Positions 17,389 to 27,204 are shown, numbered from the stretch's first letter. The stretch is 64,000 bases of DNA from G963668435 sp963668435 (GCA_963668435.2 CAXXSC010000001.1:806001-870000); one strand, 5' to 3'. Numbers and translations: made by a program. Notes: a model not told the origin generated them from the letters alone.

Positions 17389-18426
17389 CTACGTATTGCT
17401 GATTTTCAGTCCCTCCTCGAGCACGATGATGTAATTCTCGACCGGCATGTAGTCGGTGAGGGAGTTCCCAGTGCCGAGAGTCCAGTGACCGTCGACGAAA
17501 CACTTTTCGATTTTCTTGCGGGCATAACGTCGGAGCTCATCTTCTTCCGCCCGGCAGATAACATCCACATCGAGTCCACCGAGCGCGGTAATGCGGTCGC
17601 CGTATTCTGCCTTGAAATCCTCCACCGGCATGATCACATCCTCGAACGAGTGCTTGGCGTCCACACCACAGCCGATAATATCCTCATAGACCTCGGCGAG
17701 GTTGCCGCAGGAGTGAAGGATAAATGGTTTGCCGTTTGCATGGGCCTCATCCGCAAAATTCCGGTAGGCCGGGAAAACATGCTGCCTGAGAAGTTCCGGG
17801 CTGAGGAATGTCGCGCTTTTGAAACCGAGATCGTCTCCCTGGCGAAGTGCCCCCACGGCATCGAATGTGGCTATCTGCCTGAATGCGCTGTGATGCAGCC
17901 GCCCGATCATGGAAAACATGTCAGAAACGAGCTCAGGGTCGTCGAGAAGCGAGTAGGACAAGCCCATGACCCCCATCATCTGCGACACCCATTCATAGGG
18001 ACCCATCTGGACGCCGCCCACAATTTTAACGCCCTCGGGCAGGAGTGCCGAGACTGTATCGAAATGCCTGAAGTTCAGCGGTGAATTGACATCAGGCCAG
18101 TCAAAACGCTCGAAATCTTCACGGCAGGTAATGACCGCATGAGCCTCGCTTCCATGAGAAAGGCCACCATTGTCCGAGGCGAGACTGATATCGAGCGGCA
18201 CCTCCATTGGTATGCAGTCATAGCCCATGCCGAACCAGAAATCCACATATATTTCCCAGTAGCCGTCGTCATCGATAGTCATCGCGTCGAAATGTGTTTC
18301 TGTACGCCGCGCGATGAATTGCGGGCTTGCCACATGCTCATAGAATGGCAGGTAGGACGGCCTGCCTGATCGTGTGACCGCTGTGACAAACTGGCTGAAA
18401 TCGATATCGCGCTTAATACGTTTCAC
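17389..18426 (-). CDS. UroD-family protein with zinc methyltransferase motif
   Basis: 345 aa from a GTG at 18426 with GGAG at 9 nt; a TTG at 18441 has no site. The fold markers of the uroporphyrinogen decarboxylase superfamily are visible (VQMGPYEWVSQMMG, GDDLGFKSATFLSPELLRQHVFPAYR). The motif HSCGN (His238, Cys240) with Cys253 matches the HxC...C zinc site of the corrinoid-linked methyltransferases MtaA/MtbA/CmuA rather than heme-pathway UroD, which lacks it. I therefore infer transfer of a methyl group from or to a corrinoid or thiol. No corrinoid protein is encoded nearby. Heme synthesis is unlikely. Confidence 0.8.
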   Translation of the reverse strand: MKRIKRDIDFSQFVTAVTRSGRPSYLPFYEHVASPQFIARRTETHFDAMTIDDDGYWEIYVDFWFGMGYDCIPMEVPLDISLASDNGGLSHGSEAHAVITCREDFERFDWPDVNSPLNFRHFDTVSALLPEGVKIVGGVQMGPYEWVSQMMGVMGLSYSLLDDPELVSDMFSMIGRLHHSAFRQIATFDAVGALRQGDDLGFKSATFLSPELLRQHVFPAYRNFADEAHANGKPFILHSCGNLAEVYEDIIGCGVDAKHSFEDVIMPVEDFKAEYGDRITALGGLDVDVICRAEEDELRRYARKKIEKCFVDGHWTLGTGNSLTDYMPVENYIIVLEEGLKISNT

Positions 18427-18497
18427 TGGCTGTTTCTCCAATGGAGCGAATGAATGATGTTTCGGGAGTACATTTTCCCGGTTGATAATGGCACCGT

Positions 18498-19265
18498 TTA
18501 TATGTCACCGCGAAGTTTTGACCAGAGAAGGCCGATGCCTTCATAGACGGTCCGTTCGGTTTTCTCGAAAGCGAAACCGTCGGGGTACAGAAAGTCGGGC
18601 CTGAACCTGTTGCTTTTGGTGTAAAAATGGCCGGTCGGCGCCGGCACCGGGTCCATGCCCTGTTTCCTGAAAAGGGCCATCGAACGCGGCATATGCGAGG
18701 CCGATGTGACCAGTACGAATTTTTCTGTGCCCACGAGTTTCTTTATGTTCAACGCCTGTTCTTTCGTGTCCCGCGAGACTGGTTCGAGAATGATATCCTC
18801 GTTCCCGACGCCGCAGATTTCCGCGAACTGAGCCATAACTTCCGCCTCAGACTCCGTATTGAATACCGGGCCGCCTGAGAGAAGAAGCCTGCTGCCGGGA
18901 TTGGCCGCGTGAACTCGTATTCCCTCCATCAGACGTGTCAGGGTCGATTTTCCCAGACGGCTTGTGATGGGAACATCCGGATCGGAGACGACACCACCGC
19001 CGAGCACGACTACATAGGCGGGTTCGAATGCGGCGTCAATTTCCTCGGAATATGTTTCGTAGCGCCGCTCAAGCAGCCTGACGAGGTTGTTTGAGGTCAG
19101 ATCGAAACTCGCCAGCAGAAGCAGGCAGGTTCCGGCCGTGGCAAGTATTCTACCCGCTTTTGCCCTTTTTGTGAACCACAGCAGCCAGAGACCGGAAAGA
19201 AGGAGCATGGCAGTCATCGGCATCGGAAAAAAGAGTGGTGCTATTATCTTCTTCAGAAGGAACAT
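18498..19265 (-). CDS. ElyC/SanA/YdcF-family (DUF218) membrane protein
   Basis: 255 aa from the ATG at 19265, chosen because MFLLKKIIAPLFFPMPM aligns with the start of E. coli ElyC and GTGGAG lies just upstream. Two N-terminal membrane helices (about 8-28 and 38-55) are followed by the DUF218 domain: AYVVVLGGGVV, SRLGKSTLTRLMEGI, SRLLLSGGPVF, SRDTKEQALNIKKL and LVTSASHMPRSMALF. ElyC affects peptidoglycan/lipid-carrier metabolism at low temperature; the biochemical activity is not settled. Gene neighbours give no further hint. Confidence 0.85.
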   Translation of the reverse strand: MFLLKKIIAPLFFPMPMTAMLLLSGLWLLWFTKRAKAGRILATAGTCLLLLASFDLTSNNLVRLLERRYETYSEEIDAAFEPAYVVVLGGGVVSDPDVPITSRLGKSTLTRLMEGIRVHAANPGSRLLLSGGPVFNTESEAEVMAQFAEICGVGNEDIILEPVSRDTKEQALNIKKLVGTEKFVLVTSASHMPRSMALFRKQGMDPVPAPTGHFYTKSNRFRPDFLYPDGFAFEKTERTVYEGIGLLWSKLRGDI

Positions 19266-19371
19266 GACCGGCTCCACGTGCATATTGTTTTGTTGAAATA
19301 ATCCCATTTGAAAAATACACGGGAAAACCGGATGGCTGGCCGGTTTTCCCGTCATTGTTTTCTGCGAAATG

Positions 19372-21906
19372 CTATTTGACGCTGAACTCGTAACTATGTT
19401 TGAACTGGATTTTCTGGCCGGGCTTGACTTCCTTGTCGGCTGTATGGAGGTCCAGGCGTACCATGTCTTTCGCTTTACAGGTATGCCAGATACAGGTTTC
19501 GACCACTTTCGGATCGAAGGTGTTTATCACGCTCCAGCCGTCCTTTTCACAGTTGAGTTTCCAGGCGCCCGCGGGTTTTTTCTCGGCATCGTAACGACGT
19601 TCGATTAGGTCGTAGGGCCAGAAGAAATCGATTTCCTCGGTCGGAGCTGTTTCCGCAAACTTGCCGTTCTTCATCCTCGTCTCGAGTTTCGTGTCTTTCG
19701 CGGCGACCTCGAACGGCATGCGGGTGACCAGACGGTATGTCTGTGTCTCGTCGGCGGTGTTCTTGATAGAGGATGTGAAATTGATCTTACGGCCTTTTGC
19801 CGGCAGGGAGATCACCTTGGTGAACTGGAGGCCCAGCGGATTCGTTGCTGTCAATGTCAGTTTACGGTCCTCGAGTTTCGCCGTATTCTCGTTGGCGTAG
19901 CCAGAGCAGTCCCAGCCCCATGCCGTGATCTCGTCATAACCGCCGTAAACGGGGTAGTAGTTATAGAACGTGTCGCCGGTGTGGCAGTAGTTCTTGCCGG
20001 TCTTCTTATCGAGGATCTGCACGATCCTGCCGCCGAGGACAGGGACCGTGTCGACACGAAGGTCCTCGTTCTCCACAGATACGATATCGTGCGCCATTGT
20101 GCGCTGACGGAACTGCTTGTAGAAACTGCCGTCCATACCCTCTTCGCGGAGTGCCTCTGCGCCGAACTCGCCGATCATGTCGTAAAACTCATCGATCTGT
20201 TCAGGGGTGACCGTGCAGTTGACCGGACGGTATTTGCCGTCGACAACCTCGAGCCTGCCGGTGTTGAGTACCCGGTTGAGATACTCGACCGTAAGACGGT
20301 TCTTCCGCACCATCTTTTCGGCAACGGGATCACCTTTGGCGAGGTCCGCGGCAACCTGGTGAAGGCTGTCCATGCTTGCCACGACGTGGTCAGGCCAGAG
20401 CTCTTTGGTGCAGGGTGTGTAGATATAGAGATGTTTGTCGGCGGGTTCGGTCAGTGTCTGGACAAGGTCGAAATTGGCCCGCATCGGCTCCCATGCTTTG
20501 CCGTAAACAGCCTGCATCCACTCGTTTATGAGTGCGTCGGCATCCTGATAGGGATCCCAGAGAAGGCGTGACATGAGCCATGCGCGGAGTTCCCCGTCGG
20601 CCGATGCCTCGGTCGTGTAGGTGCCCTGGAAATAGATACCCTTGACACCGCGCTCGTAGTAATTGACCGTATCCTTGATGAACTCGTTGAAATCGGGATA
20701 GGGCATGAAATAGTTCGGGAAATCGGTGCAGTAGTGCCAGACGAAAATCTTGTCGGTGAGTTTTGCCCAACCGTCCAGATGCTCGCGGTAGTTCTGTGCG
20801 TGGACCGAGGTGCACTCGGTGAACGGATGCCCGAAACAGAGGCGGATCGGTGCCATGCGGATAATGACATTCTTGTGCGGCCTGATTGTTTTCGGCGGTT
20901 TTTCGCTGAACGTGTAAGCGAAGATGGTCAGGTAGTTGTCGGGATATTTTTCGGCGACAAGCTCTGCCACCTGGTTGGCGAAATGTACGAAAAGGCCGGA
21001 AGGCGCGCCCTGCTCTTCGAGGATTTTCTGGCAATGCGGGCATTCGCAGAGTTTTTCGACATCGTTCTGGCCGAGGGAGAAGAAACGGTAGCCCGGCTCC
21101 TCGTCCATCCATTTGATCATGTTTTCTGCCGCGACCTTGACAACTTCAGGATTGGAAAGACAGCGCTGGACATAGCCGGTGACCCTTTTGCCGCCGATAA
21201 GCGGGAAATATTCCGGATGCTCATTATAAAGCGAGGGCGGGATGAGCCTGTCGAATGAGTGGCTGCCCATGATATCCATTTTGCCGCCGCGGGCGAGATC
21301 CTCGGGATCACCGCCGGAGTGTACGCGGTTTCTCGCGGCCCAGTCGGGATCGAATGCCTCGGATATCCACGGTACGCGGTACATGAATTTCGGCGCGTCG
21401 TCGTAGTTGAGTGCGGCAACAGAGAGTGTCTTTCCGGGATACTTCGTGATTTCTTTCGTATACCAGCGGAAACCCATCTCCTCAAGGAACGCATAGACAC
21501 CGTACATGGTGCCCCGGAGCCGTGCGCCAGCAATGACAATATCCTTGCCCACAGTCCGGATGGCGAAACCTTCATCGCTGAAACCTTTCATGTCCAGCGC
21601 CTCGGGAAGCAGGGATTCGCTCAGCTCTCCAGCTCCGATGAATATACGTTTCGGCTCCTGCGCCCGTGCATCGCTTTCGGCAACAAGCGGAATATCCGCA
21701 CCGGAAGACTCCTTTATGAAATTACGGAGCTCAGCGGCGGCGTGTGTTTCCGACGGTGATGCTGATTTTGAGATTACGATGGCGTAATCGCTCTGCCCGT
21801 TTTTGACTATATCCATTTTCCCGCTGCTGCAGCCGCCTACAATGACGATTGTCAGAGCGGCGGCGGCAAGTGCGGTGCTGATATATTTCGCGAGAGCATT
21901 GAACAT
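19372..21906 (-). CDS. Exported DUF4838 lipoprotein (GH67-like N-domain), putative glycan-active
   Basis: 844 aa from ATG 21906, which has AAGGAG at 6 nt. The signal ends VGGC (Cys26), suggesting lipidation. Residues about 35-160 match an alpha-glucuronidase-like N-terminal domain (ETHAAAELRNFIKESSGADIPLV; GTMYGVYAFLEEMGFRWYT), followed by a DUF4838 barrel (SLGQNDVEKLCECPHCQKI, WHYCTDFPNYFMPYPDF, GVKGIYFQGTYTTEASADGELRAWLMSRLLWDP). The last ~250 residues form a strand-rich domain similar to aldose-epimerase-type beta-sandwiches. DUF4838 proteins occur in polysaccharide-use clusters of the FCB and PVC groups; substrate unknown. It lies 54 nt after the FAD oxidoreductase gene on the same strand. 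Confidence 0.85.
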   Translation of the reverse strand: MFNALAKYISTALAAAALTIVIVGGCSSGKMDIVKNGQSDYAIVISKSASPSETHAAAELRNFIKESSGADIPLVAESDARAQEPKRIFIGAGELSESLLPEALDMKGFSDEGFAIRTVGKDIVIAGARLRGTMYGVYAFLEEMGFRWYTKEITKYPGKTLSVAALNYDDAPKFMYRVPWISEAFDPDWAARNRVHSGGDPEDLARGGKMDIMGSHSFDRLIPPSLYNEHPEYFPLIGGKRVTGYVQRCLSNPEVVKVAAENMIKWMDEEPGYRFFSLGQNDVEKLCECPHCQKILEEQGAPSGLFVHFANQVAELVAEKYPDNYLTIFAYTFSEKPPKTIRPHKNVIIRMAPIRLCFGHPFTECTSVHAQNYREHLDGWAKLTDKIFVWHYCTDFPNYFMPYPDFNEFIKDTVNYYERGVKGIYFQGTYTTEASADGELRAWLMSRLLWDPYQDADALINEWMQAVYGKAWEPMRANFDLVQTLTEPADKHLYIYTPCTKELWPDHVVASMDSLHQVAADLAKGDPVAEKMVRKNRLTVEYLNRVLNTGRLEVVDGKYRPVNCTVTPEQIDEFYDMIGEFGAEALREEGMDGSFYKQFRQRTMAHDIVSVENEDLRVDTVPVLGGRIVQILDKKTGKNYCHTGDTFYNYYPVYGGYDEITAWGWDCSGYANENTAKLEDRKLTLTATNPLGLQFTKVISLPAKGRKINFTSSIKNTADETQTYRLVTRMPFEVAAKDTKLETRMKNGKFAETAPTEEIDFFWPYDLIERRYDAEKKPAGAWKLNCEKDGWSVINTFDPKVVETCIWHTCKAKDMVRLDLHTADKEVKPGQKIQFKHSYEFSVK

Positions 21907-21960
21907 GCGGGTCTCCTTGGTCTTGACGGCAGGCAAATACCGTCTTGATTTTTATTAGTT

Positions 21961-24450
21961 TTAGATTTCAGTCAGTTCGAAACGTTTTTTAACAGCATCG
22001 TAGATCATTTCTGCCGCCTCGGCACGTGTCAGTTCGCGGGTGTCGATAGGCGTTACTGTAATGCCGCTTACCTTTTCGATCATCACTGCAAGTTCTTCTC
22101 CCGAAATCAGTTTGACCGGGATGAGGTGATTGCCCTCGATATGGTCAAGCGCTCCCGTTTCCTCGATGAGGGCGATAGCTTCGCGAAGTTCCTCGTCGCC
22201 TTTTCCGAGATCGGTGAAACGGACAGAGCAGAGGCTCTGGCTCGGTGTTTTGCCGGACAGGTGCGCCATGGCAATGATCACTTCCTTGCGGATGATAGGT
22301 TTTTTCGGATCGAATATCTTTCCATGCGGTGCGATGATGTTGAGCAGGCAGGACCACTGGATTGCCTCGAAATGCTCATCATCCCAGCCGCAGTCCTCGT
22401 TCCAGTACAGCGGCGTGTCATGACTGAGCAGTACATGTTGGAGGTGGCGAAGGCGTTTTTCGGCTTTGTCGGGATTTTCACCAGGGCGTGAAGTCCAGAT
22501 GTCACGTGGCTGGACACCGTCAGCGATGGCGATACAGGCCGCTGCTGCTGCGGCCTTGCCGATTTCGAACTCAACAGGGTGAAGCCGGTAGGTCGAGGCT
22601 GCGATCCTTGTCAGCCCGATATTCTTTGCCGCCGCCATGAAACCGTCCACCTGTCTGGGGACGAGGGAGCCGAACGGTATCTGGAAACGCCCACTGGAAT
22701 TCTCGCCGCCAAAACTGCCGTCGCTGAGCTGTACATGTTTGAACTCGATATCGCGTTTACGTTCGCAGCCGACATCACAACGGTGGATGTCGAGGAAATA
22801 GTGCCCGATTCCGACAGTATCATGAAAAAGCATTGCCCGTTTCGAGCGCGGTCTCAAAAGATGCTGCTGCCTGACAGTGAAAAGCGCTTTCTGGCGACGT
22901 GCTTCGCGGATGTACGGGTACATGCTGAGACCGTCCTCCGTGCCCATGACATCGGGACGGTAGATCAGGTTGGACCAGCCGGTGTTCTTGCCGGTGGCGG
23001 GATCAGTGGACCAGTTCTTCTCGTCACTCGGATCAAGGCTGGGGTCCTCGGGATCTCGCGGTGCCTCGTACCAGAGCCAGAAGAGGAAGCCGAGCGAAAG
23101 TTCTTTGGCTTCTTGAAGTGCCGTTTCGCGTTCGGAGTCGGGGACATCGATGATCGGCTTTGCATTGTAGTCGTTCGATATCCAGTTCACTTCTATGACA
23201 TCACCCACGGCAGGGGGGCTGTGCTGCCAGTTCGGTGCACTGTAGCCCGGATAGCGGTTCGGGTCGCTGACATCGATCCATTTGCCTATGACAAAGCGTT
23301 TCGAGTGCCCTGACGATTGCTCCGGGTCGAGAATACGGGCGTCGAGCATTCGGCGGTATGTCCAGAACGGCGGAATCCAGGGCAGCGGCTTGTTCTCGTC
23401 GTTTTTCCTGTTCTCTGCGAAAACGACCGACTGCGCGTAGTCGTTCCAGCGCTGCATGAGGAACCAGCGGTTGTTGTCGACCATGGTGAAGCGGTGACGG
23501 TTCTCTTCGTAGCTTGCCGGACGCTGGTTCCAGGGCAGACGGTTATCCTCGCCTTCTTTGCCCCATTCAACCGCGAATGTGTAAGTGAAGGACTGCTGGC
23601 AATCTGTCATCGGCTCAAGATAGCGCGGACTGCCGTCCTCATTGAAAAGTGAGGGCTCTTTCGTGTCTGCCGAGGCCTCGATCCCGATGCTGTAATCAAT
23701 GCCGGCAAGCGGGAAAAGATCGCCGAGCTCGGTCGCGTCTATGGTGATTTTCGCGCTGATATCATATGTTTCGCTGCTTTCGAGCGATTTGAACCCGGCT
23801 CCTGTGACCGTTGTGCCGTCCTTGTGGACTGCGACCGGCACAGTCTGATAGCGGATGTCGAGAAGGCCGCTGCCGATATAGGGCTTGAGCATGTTGTCTA
23901 TCGCCGTAACGCCGTCTTTCGGCAGGAAACTCATTCTCGATCCCCAGGCGTTGCCGGGTGAAAACTCGGTGCCGTTGATCCATTCGACCTCTTTATCGTA
24001 AGCTTTTGTTCCCGGACCGCCGTTCCGTTTCGCTGCCTTCGCCGTTTCGAGCGCTATCGCACGGTATATATCTCTGATTTCCTCATGAAAACGGAAGAAG
24101 GATTTCGAGGCGCCGACTGTATATCGGCCTTGTTCGACCATGGAATTATCATCGGAGGCGGTGACTCCCTGTGAGGTATATTGCCCGCCGAGCCAGGTCG
24201 TTTCCTCGGTCATGATAATTTTTTTGATACCGTAGTCCGATGCCATTTCACAGGCCTGGAGTGCCGCAGCAAAACCGCCTGTTCCACCACCGACGATGAG
24301 AATGTCGCAACTGTTTGAAACGGCTGACTTTCCAGGTGTGTCCGTGCCTGTCCCGCAGGAAAGAAAGATAGTGGACAAAATTATCGATAAAATGACTGCG
24401 AATACGTGTGACAGACCTTGAACACCGGCCTTTTTTTTCGTACTATACAT
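21961..24450 (-). CDS. Exported FAD-dependent oxidoreductase lipoprotein with SLH-like C-terminus
   Basis: 829 aa from ATG 24450, with GGAG 11 nt upstream; earlier starts lack a site. The hydrophobic signal ends FLSC (Cys32). The dinucleotide-binding motif GGGTGG lies at 54-59 and WLGGQYTSQG follows, as in the FAD_oxidored (PF12831) family, which accepts exported members. The conserved GKAAAAAACIAIADGVQPRDI near the end of the enzyme domain fits. The last ~110 residues (KKPIIRKEVIIAMAHL, RFTDLGKGDEELREAI, ELTRAEAAEMIYDAV) resemble S-layer-homology repeats. Substrate is unknown; sugar or steroid-like alcohols are possible. Confidence 0.85.
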   Translation of the reverse strand: MYSTKKKAGVQGLSHVFAVILSIILSTIFLSCGTGTDTPGKSAVSNSCDILIVGGGTGGFAAALQACEMASDYGIKKIIMTEETTWLGGQYTSQGVTASDDNSMVEQGRYTVGASKSFFRFHEEIRDIYRAIALETAKAAKRNGGPGTKAYDKEVEWINGTEFSPGNAWGSRMSFLPKDGVTAIDNMLKPYIGSGLLDIRYQTVPVAVHKDGTTVTGAGFKSLESSETYDISAKITIDATELGDLFPLAGIDYSIGIEASADTKEPSLFNEDGSPRYLEPMTDCQQSFTYTFAVEWGKEGEDNRLPWNQRPASYEENRHRFTMVDNNRWFLMQRWNDYAQSVVFAENRKNDENKPLPWIPPFWTYRRMLDARILDPEQSSGHSKRFVIGKWIDVSDPNRYPGYSAPNWQHSPPAVGDVIEVNWISNDYNAKPIIDVPDSERETALQEAKELSLGFLFWLWYEAPRDPEDPSLDPSDEKNWSTDPATGKNTGWSNLIYRPDVMGTEDGLSMYPYIREARRQKALFTVRQQHLLRPRSKRAMLFHDTVGIGHYFLDIHRCDVGCERKRDIEFKHVQLSDGSFGGENSSGRFQIPFGSLVPRQVDGFMAAAKNIGLTRIAASTYRLHPVEFEIGKAAAAAACIAIADGVQPRDIWTSRPGENPDKAEKRLRHLQHVLLSHDTPLYWNEDCGWDDEHFEAIQWSCLLNIIAPHGKIFDPKKPIIRKEVIIAMAHLSGKTPSQSLCSVRFTDLGKGDEELREAIALIEETGALDHIEGNHLIPVKLISGEELAVMIEKVSGITVTPIDTRELTRAEAAEMIYDAVKKRFELTEI

Positions 24451-24593
24451 GACAGTTGTCACTCCGGATTTGTATGGGTAAGAAATGTGTCGAGAGATGG
24501 ATGACCCGGGGCCGGACAATATTTGCGGCCGCGTGTAAAAAATACAAAAATACACTTTTTTTTGCAATCATTATATAGGGAAAGAGAGATGCT

Positions 24594-25355
24594 GTGAAAC
24601 GATCGATATGGTTTCTGCCTATAATTGTGTTAACTCTGGCCGCTGTTATTTCCTGCTCTGGGACATCCGCTAAGAATCGAAATGTCAGGATTATGACCTA
24701 CAACCTTCACCACTGCGAGGGCGAGGATGGCATCTATGATGTGGCGCGGATTGCCCGGTTCATGCAGGAGCACAAAGCCGATATCGTGCTGTGCCAGGAG
24801 GTTGACAACGGTTTCTCCGAACGATCGAAAATGGATGCTCAGCCGGAAATGCTTGCCGGGATGCTCGGCTATCACTCGTTCTATGGCCCGAATATTGGCG
24901 ATACATACGGCAATCTTCTCCTTTCGCGTTATCCGATAGTTTCAGCGGAAAATATCTCTCTGCCGAATCCCGACAACAAGGAGCCGCGCGGTCTCATTGC
25001 CGCCAAAATTGATATCGTTGGCAGCACATTTACTTTTCTTGTCACCCATCTGTCCGCTTTTTCGGATAACAACAGGACTGCTCAGGTCAAATTTCTCAAA
25101 GACTATCTGCCGCAATTCGGCAGTCGTGTCGTGTTCGGCGCCGATTTTAACACGAAACCTTCCGGCCAGCTGAGGCCTCTTCTCGAGGATGGTGGGATCA
25201 TTGCCAGCCGCGATGGCATACTTGGTCTCGGTGAGGGCATCGACGATATTCTTGTATCCCGTGACCTGAAAGATTCGATAACTGACGGCGCTGTTGTTGA
25301 GAATAAACTTTCTGATCATCCTGCGTACTGGATAGACTGCAAGATAGACCGCTGA
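24594..25355 (+). CDS. Endonuclease/exonuclease/phosphatase-family lipoprotein
   Basis: 253 aa from a GTG at 24594. Signal ends AVISC (Cys21), so it is a predicted lipoprotein. The catalytic pattern of the EEP fold is complete: MTYNLHH (Asn), CQEVDNG (metal-binding Glu), YGNLLLSRYP, THLSAF (His), GADFNTKP (Asp, Asn) and LSDHPAYW (Asp-His pair). Substrates of exported family members include sphingomyelin, phosphoinositides and nucleic acids; none can be chosen here. It is divergent from the FAD oxidoreductase, with 143 nt between the starts. Confidence 0.88.
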   Translation: MKRSIWFLPIIVLTLAAVISCSGTSAKNRNVRIMTYNLHHCEGEDGIYDVARIARFMQEHKADIVLCQEVDNGFSERSKMDAQPEMLAGMLGYHSFYGPNIGDTYGNLLLSRYPIVSAENISLPNPDNKEPRGLIAAKIDIVGSTFTFLVTHLSAFSDNNRTAQVKFLKDYLPQFGSRVVFGADFNTKPSGQLRPLLEDGGIIASRDGILGLGEGIDDILVSRDLKDSITDGAVVENKLSDHPAYWIDCKIDR

Positions 25356-25460
25356 CCGATATTTGTGTGAGAGCCCGGAATACTGTGTTTTTTTGTGGCA
25401 TGATGCTAAGCTGATAGTATATTAATGATTATATAAAATTCATCTAATGGAGGTTCAAAA

Positions 25461-27137
25461 ATGCGAAGACGAACATTTCTCTCTTCCGCCGCGACTGCGG
25501 CCTGCGTTGCCGGTACCGGTGTACTGTTGTCCGGCTGTTCCACAAAAAAAGACTACGATTTGATCATATCAGGCGGTACGGTCATCGATGGAAGCGGCTC
25601 GCCCGGTGTCAAAATGGATGTTGCCGTTTCCGGTGATAAAATTGTCGCGATCGCACCCAATATCGATACGAAAAAAGCTGTGAATGTGATCGATGCGCGA
25701 GGTAAGGCTGTATCACCCGGCTTCATCGATCCCCACACGCATACTGATATCCACCTTCTTATCAATCCGAAAGCGGAAAGTAAAATCCGGCAGGGTGTCA
25801 CAACCGAGATCGGCGGCAACTGCGGAAGCTCATGGTACCCGATTGCGGATGCCGATTTTGAGGAGGACAAGGAATCTCTCAAGGAGCGTTTCGATCTCGA
25901 TCTCACATGGCGTGATCTCCCCGGTTTCTTCGCACGCCTGGACGAGACACCATCCTGCATGAATTTTGCCTCGCTCATAGGTAATGGCACAATTCGCAAT
26001 GCTGTCATGGGTCCCTATGAAAAGCCCGCTTCGGCCGATGATATGGCGGCAATGAAGAACATAATGCGAGAAAGCATGAAGGCCGGTGCTGTCGGTCTTT
26101 CATCAGGTCTCGAATATACGCCGAGCAGCCTTGCCGACACAGAAGAACTGATCGGGATATGCAGTGTCGTCGCCGAGTACGACGGTGTCTATGCGACCCA
26201 TCTCAGGAGTGAGGACAAATACCTCATCGAGGCAATAGACGAGGCTGTCGAGATCAGGCGCAAATCAGGAGCAAGGCTTGAGATATCACATTTCAAGGCC
26301 GCGTATCCCGCCAACTGGGACAAGATCGATACCGCAATCGAGCATGTCGAGGCGGCTGAGCGTGAGCTGGGCGGTGTCCTCTGCGACCGTTACTCCTATC
26401 ATGCCTATTCCACGGGGCTGTCCATGTTTTTCCCGCTTTGGGCGCGTGAGGGTAAATCCTCCGATTTTATCGCCAAGCTGAAAGATACCTCGCTTGACAA
26501 AAAGATTCGCGATCATGTGGAAAAACGCGGGAAAGATATAGGTTCCTGGGACCGTGTGCTGCTCAGCTCGGTAAGGACCGACAAGAACAAACATGTCGAG
26601 GGAAAAACAGTGCTTGTGGCGGCGAAAGAGGCCGGCAAACCATGCTATGAATTCATGCGTGATCTGATTATCGAAGAGGAGAACAATGTCGGTATGATCG
26701 GTTTCGCCATGAGCGAGGACAACCTGAAAAAGGTTCTTGCTAATCCGCTGGTCATCATTGGTTCGGACGGCAACTCGCTGGCGCCGTACGGTCCGCTCAG
26801 TGTGGGCAAACCCCATCCCCGTTCCTATGGCACATTCCCACGTGTTCTCGGCAGATTCGCCCGTGAGCAGGGTATCATGAGCATGGAGACGGCGGTCAGA
26901 AAAATGTCCGGCCTTGCCGCCGATATGTTCGGTCTGACCGGGCGCGGTTACCTGAAACAGGGCAATTTTGCCGATGTGGTCGTCTTTGACCCCGACACCG
27001 TTATCGATAAGGCTGAATGGACCTCGCCGCATACCTATCCTGTGGGAATTGAGCATGTTATTGTCAACGGCGTGCCGGTTGTCAACGGTGAAGAACATAC
27101 CGGCGCCTGTCCGGGCAGAGTCCTGAGGAAAGTCTGA
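25461..27137 (+). CDS. Exported N-acyl-D-amino-acid deacylase (D-aminoacylase family)
   Basis: 558 aa. MRRRTF gives a twin-arginine signal and LSGC (Cys26) a lipobox, so it should be exported folded and lipid-anchored. The amidohydrolase core shows DPHTHTD (His92, His94), NCG (Cys121, equivalent to the zinc ligand Cys of D-aminoacylase), ATHLRSE and ISHFKA, the two further histidine ligands, and SDGNSLAPYG with the catalytic Asp. It would cleave N-acyl groups from D-amino acids or from acylated peptides or sugars outside the cytoplasm. GGAGG precedes the ATG. It is monocistronic, with a hairpin just after the stop. Confidence 0.9.
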   Translation: MRRRTFLSSAATAACVAGTGVLLSGCSTKKDYDLIISGGTVIDGSGSPGVKMDVAVSGDKIVAIAPNIDTKKAVNVIDARGKAVSPGFIDPHTHTDIHLLINPKAESKIRQGVTTEIGGNCGSSWYPIADADFEEDKESLKERFDLDLTWRDLPGFFARLDETPSCMNFASLIGNGTIRNAVMGPYEKPASADDMAAMKNIMRESMKAGAVGLSSGLEYTPSSLADTEELIGICSVVAEYDGVYATHLRSEDKYLIEAIDEAVEIRRKSGARLEISHFKAAYPANWDKIDTAIEHVEAAERELGGVLCDRYSYHAYSTGLSMFFPLWAREGKSSDFIAKLKDTSLDKKIRDHVEKRGKDIGSWDRVLLSSVRTDKNKHVEGKTVLVAAKEAGKPCYEFMRDLIIEEENNVGMIGFAMSEDNLKKVLANPLVIIGSDGNSLAPYGPLSVGKPHPRSYGTFPRVLGRFAREQGIMSMETAVRKMSGLAADMFGLTGRGYLKQGNFADVVVFDPDTVIDKAEWTSPHTYPVGIEHVIVNGVPVVNGEEHTGACPGRVLRKV

Positions 27138-27153
27138 TAATATTAAATAAAAA

Positions 27154-27180
27154 AGCCTGCTATGAAAAACATAGCAGGCT
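27154..27180 (-). terminator. Intrinsic terminator of the small secreted-protein gene
   Basis: An 11-bp perfect stem (27154-27164 with 27170-27180), loop AAAAA. On the minus strand it is followed by TTTTTT, so it ends transcription from 27205-29308. On the plus strand only two T follow, so it is weaker for the deacylase gene. Confidence 0.85.
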
Positions 27181-27204
27181 TGCAGCTCGACATGGAATCA
27201 TAAT

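Noticed and set aside
20390..21112. 240-codon minus-strand frame inside the DUF4838 gene
   Set aside because: Same strand, shifted frame of a gene with strong family features; Arg-rich shadow composition.
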